Made by a program: the position numbers and the translations under genes. The notes beneath the pieces were generated by a model. That model searched no databases, was not told the DNA's origin, and saw only the letters and a list, made by a program, of their open reading frames with translations. A stretch of 64,000 bases of DNA from DASTFY01 sp963829955 (lineage in GTDB: Bacteria > Actinomycetota > Acidimicrobiia > Acidimicrobiales > Ilumatobacteraceae), in NCBI GenBank assembly GCA_963829955.1, contig CAWHKS010000018.1:74593-138592 (forward strand). The letters are read 5' to 3'. Shown here piece after piece: positions 63,372 through 64,000 of the stretch. Within the stretch, counting starts at the first letter, position 1; every line of letters begins with the position of its first letter.

Positions 63372-63911
63372 CTACTCCCGGCCATCAGCCTCGTCAGCGG
63401 CCAGCTCAGCCACGACCTCGTCGCCGACGTCCATGCCGAACGCGACCAACTGCTCGGGAGTGAGCGAGTTGTGCCCGATCACGACGCCCCCGGCGTCGCG
63501 GACGGCATCGCGGAGCGGGATCGCCCAGAGATGCTCGATCGCCAGCACGAGCGCCGAGCTGCCGTCGGGTAGCGCTGCGAGAAGCTCGGCGCCTACCACC
63601 TCCGCTGCCGTCGGGGCGTCGTCGTCGACGGAAGCACCTAGCTCGGCGCCGGCCTGAGCACCTTCGGCACCAGCGATACCCAGCCCGACCAGGGCACCGA
63701 CCGCAGCGCGCAGCTCGGCTCGCTGGTCGTCATCGAGATCGGAAACGCTCAGCATCGCCATGTCGTCGCCGTCGCGCACGACGAACACGGCATCGACGAT
63801 CCGGATCTGTCCGACATCGCTGAGACGTCCGAGCTCTTCCGCGATCCGACCCTCGAACGACTCGTTGTCCGGAAAGCCGATCACGAACGCCTGGATGGGT
63901 CCGATGGTCAT
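63372..63911 (-). CDS. DUF6325/DUF1269-type protein
   Basis: This 179-residue protein starts MTIGPIQAFVIGFPDN, with AGGAGG about 8 bases before ATG 63911. The first strand, the helix of EELGRLSDVGQIRIVDAVFVVRD and a Gly/Ala-rich hinge (LVGLGIAGAEGAQAG) are those of the DUF1269/6325 group of actinobacterial proteins, possibly stress-related. The second half repeats the fold (ALVLAIEHLWAIPLRDAV). Function is unknown. Confidence 0.75.
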   Translation of the reverse strand: MTIGPIQAFVIGFPDNESFEGRIAEELGRLSDVGQIRIVDAVFVVRDGDDMAMLSVSDLDDDQRAELRAAVGALVGLGIAGAEGAQAGAELGASVDDDAPTAAEVVGAELLAALPDGSSALVLAIEHLWAIPLRDAVRDAGGVVIGHNSLTPEQLVAFGMDVGDEVVAELAADEADGRE

Positions 63912-64000
63912 GATTGCATCCTCCTGCTCAGGGTTCGCCGCCGGGTCGACCCATTGTCGGCCGGCCCGACATCGCCTGCATCACACACATCGGGTGAAAC

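Noticed and set aside
1..64000. CRISPR arrays, insertion sequences, phage genes, rRNA
   Set aside because: No spaced direct repeats, transposase or integrase motifs, or rRNA signatures were seen.

Overview
The window is high-GC, densely packed bacterial DNA that is almost certainly from an actinobacterium, and an Acidimicrobiia-like lineage fits best. The evidence is strong G/C bias at codon third positions, many GTG starts, frequent 4-base start/stop overlaps, two mycothiol-type DinB/maleylpyruvate-isomerase-like proteins, lipoproteins with Ser/Thr/Gly-rich linkers, and DUF2254, DUF2252 and DUF6325 proteins. The taxonomy is inferred from gene content, not from a marker gene. Several genes are broken by single-base shifts whose two halves read perfectly in adjacent frames. 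At least two fall in short C or G runs, so residual indels in the assembly are likely. All of the shifts I found lie before about 43.4 kb.

Layout. 0-8.5 kb holds general functions: an APH(6)-like kinase fragment, two VOC proteins, a secreted trypsin-like protease, tRNA-Val(TAC), an UPF0016 cation transporter, an inositol-phosphatase-like protein and an agmatinase-family hydrolase. 8.5-13.7 kb has an aldo/keto reductase followed by a spermidine/putrescine-type ABC transporter operon on the minus strand, with every transporter gene frameshifted.

14.2-35.5 kb looks like a methylated-amine catabolic region. A corrinoid reductive activase and an MttB-family methyltransferase are followed by a dimethylglycine/sarcosine dehydrogenase-like flavoprotein, its electron-transfer flavoprotein (etfB, etfA), a glycine-betaine-type ABC transporter and an aldehyde dehydrogenase. 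Next come a choline-dehydrogenase-like GMC oxidoreductase, CaiD-like and CaiC-like proteins, a carnitine dehydrogenase/thioesterase fusion and a BKACE enzyme. Together these could take choline and carnitine (perhaps crotonobetaine) to glycine betaine and on to dimethylglycine and sarcosine.

36.3-46.2 kb is an unusual amide-ligase locus: one GCS2-CBS carboxylate-amine ligase, four ATP-grasp proteins, two esterases and an EamA exporter. 46.3-52.5 kb holds a 1869-residue protein with two lipase-like GxSxG sites, a CHAT protease-like domain and a helical-repeat tail, followed 10 bases later by a Nudix hydrolase. 54.05-55.08 kb encodes an AhpD-related protein whose second redox cysteine position is an in-frame UGA followed by a bSECIS-like hairpin, so it is very probably a selenoprotein. 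55-64 kb carries envelope and metabolic genes: an FtsX-type permease, DUF2254, DUF2252, a diacylglycerol-kinase-like protein, small membrane and lipoproteins, and DUF6325.
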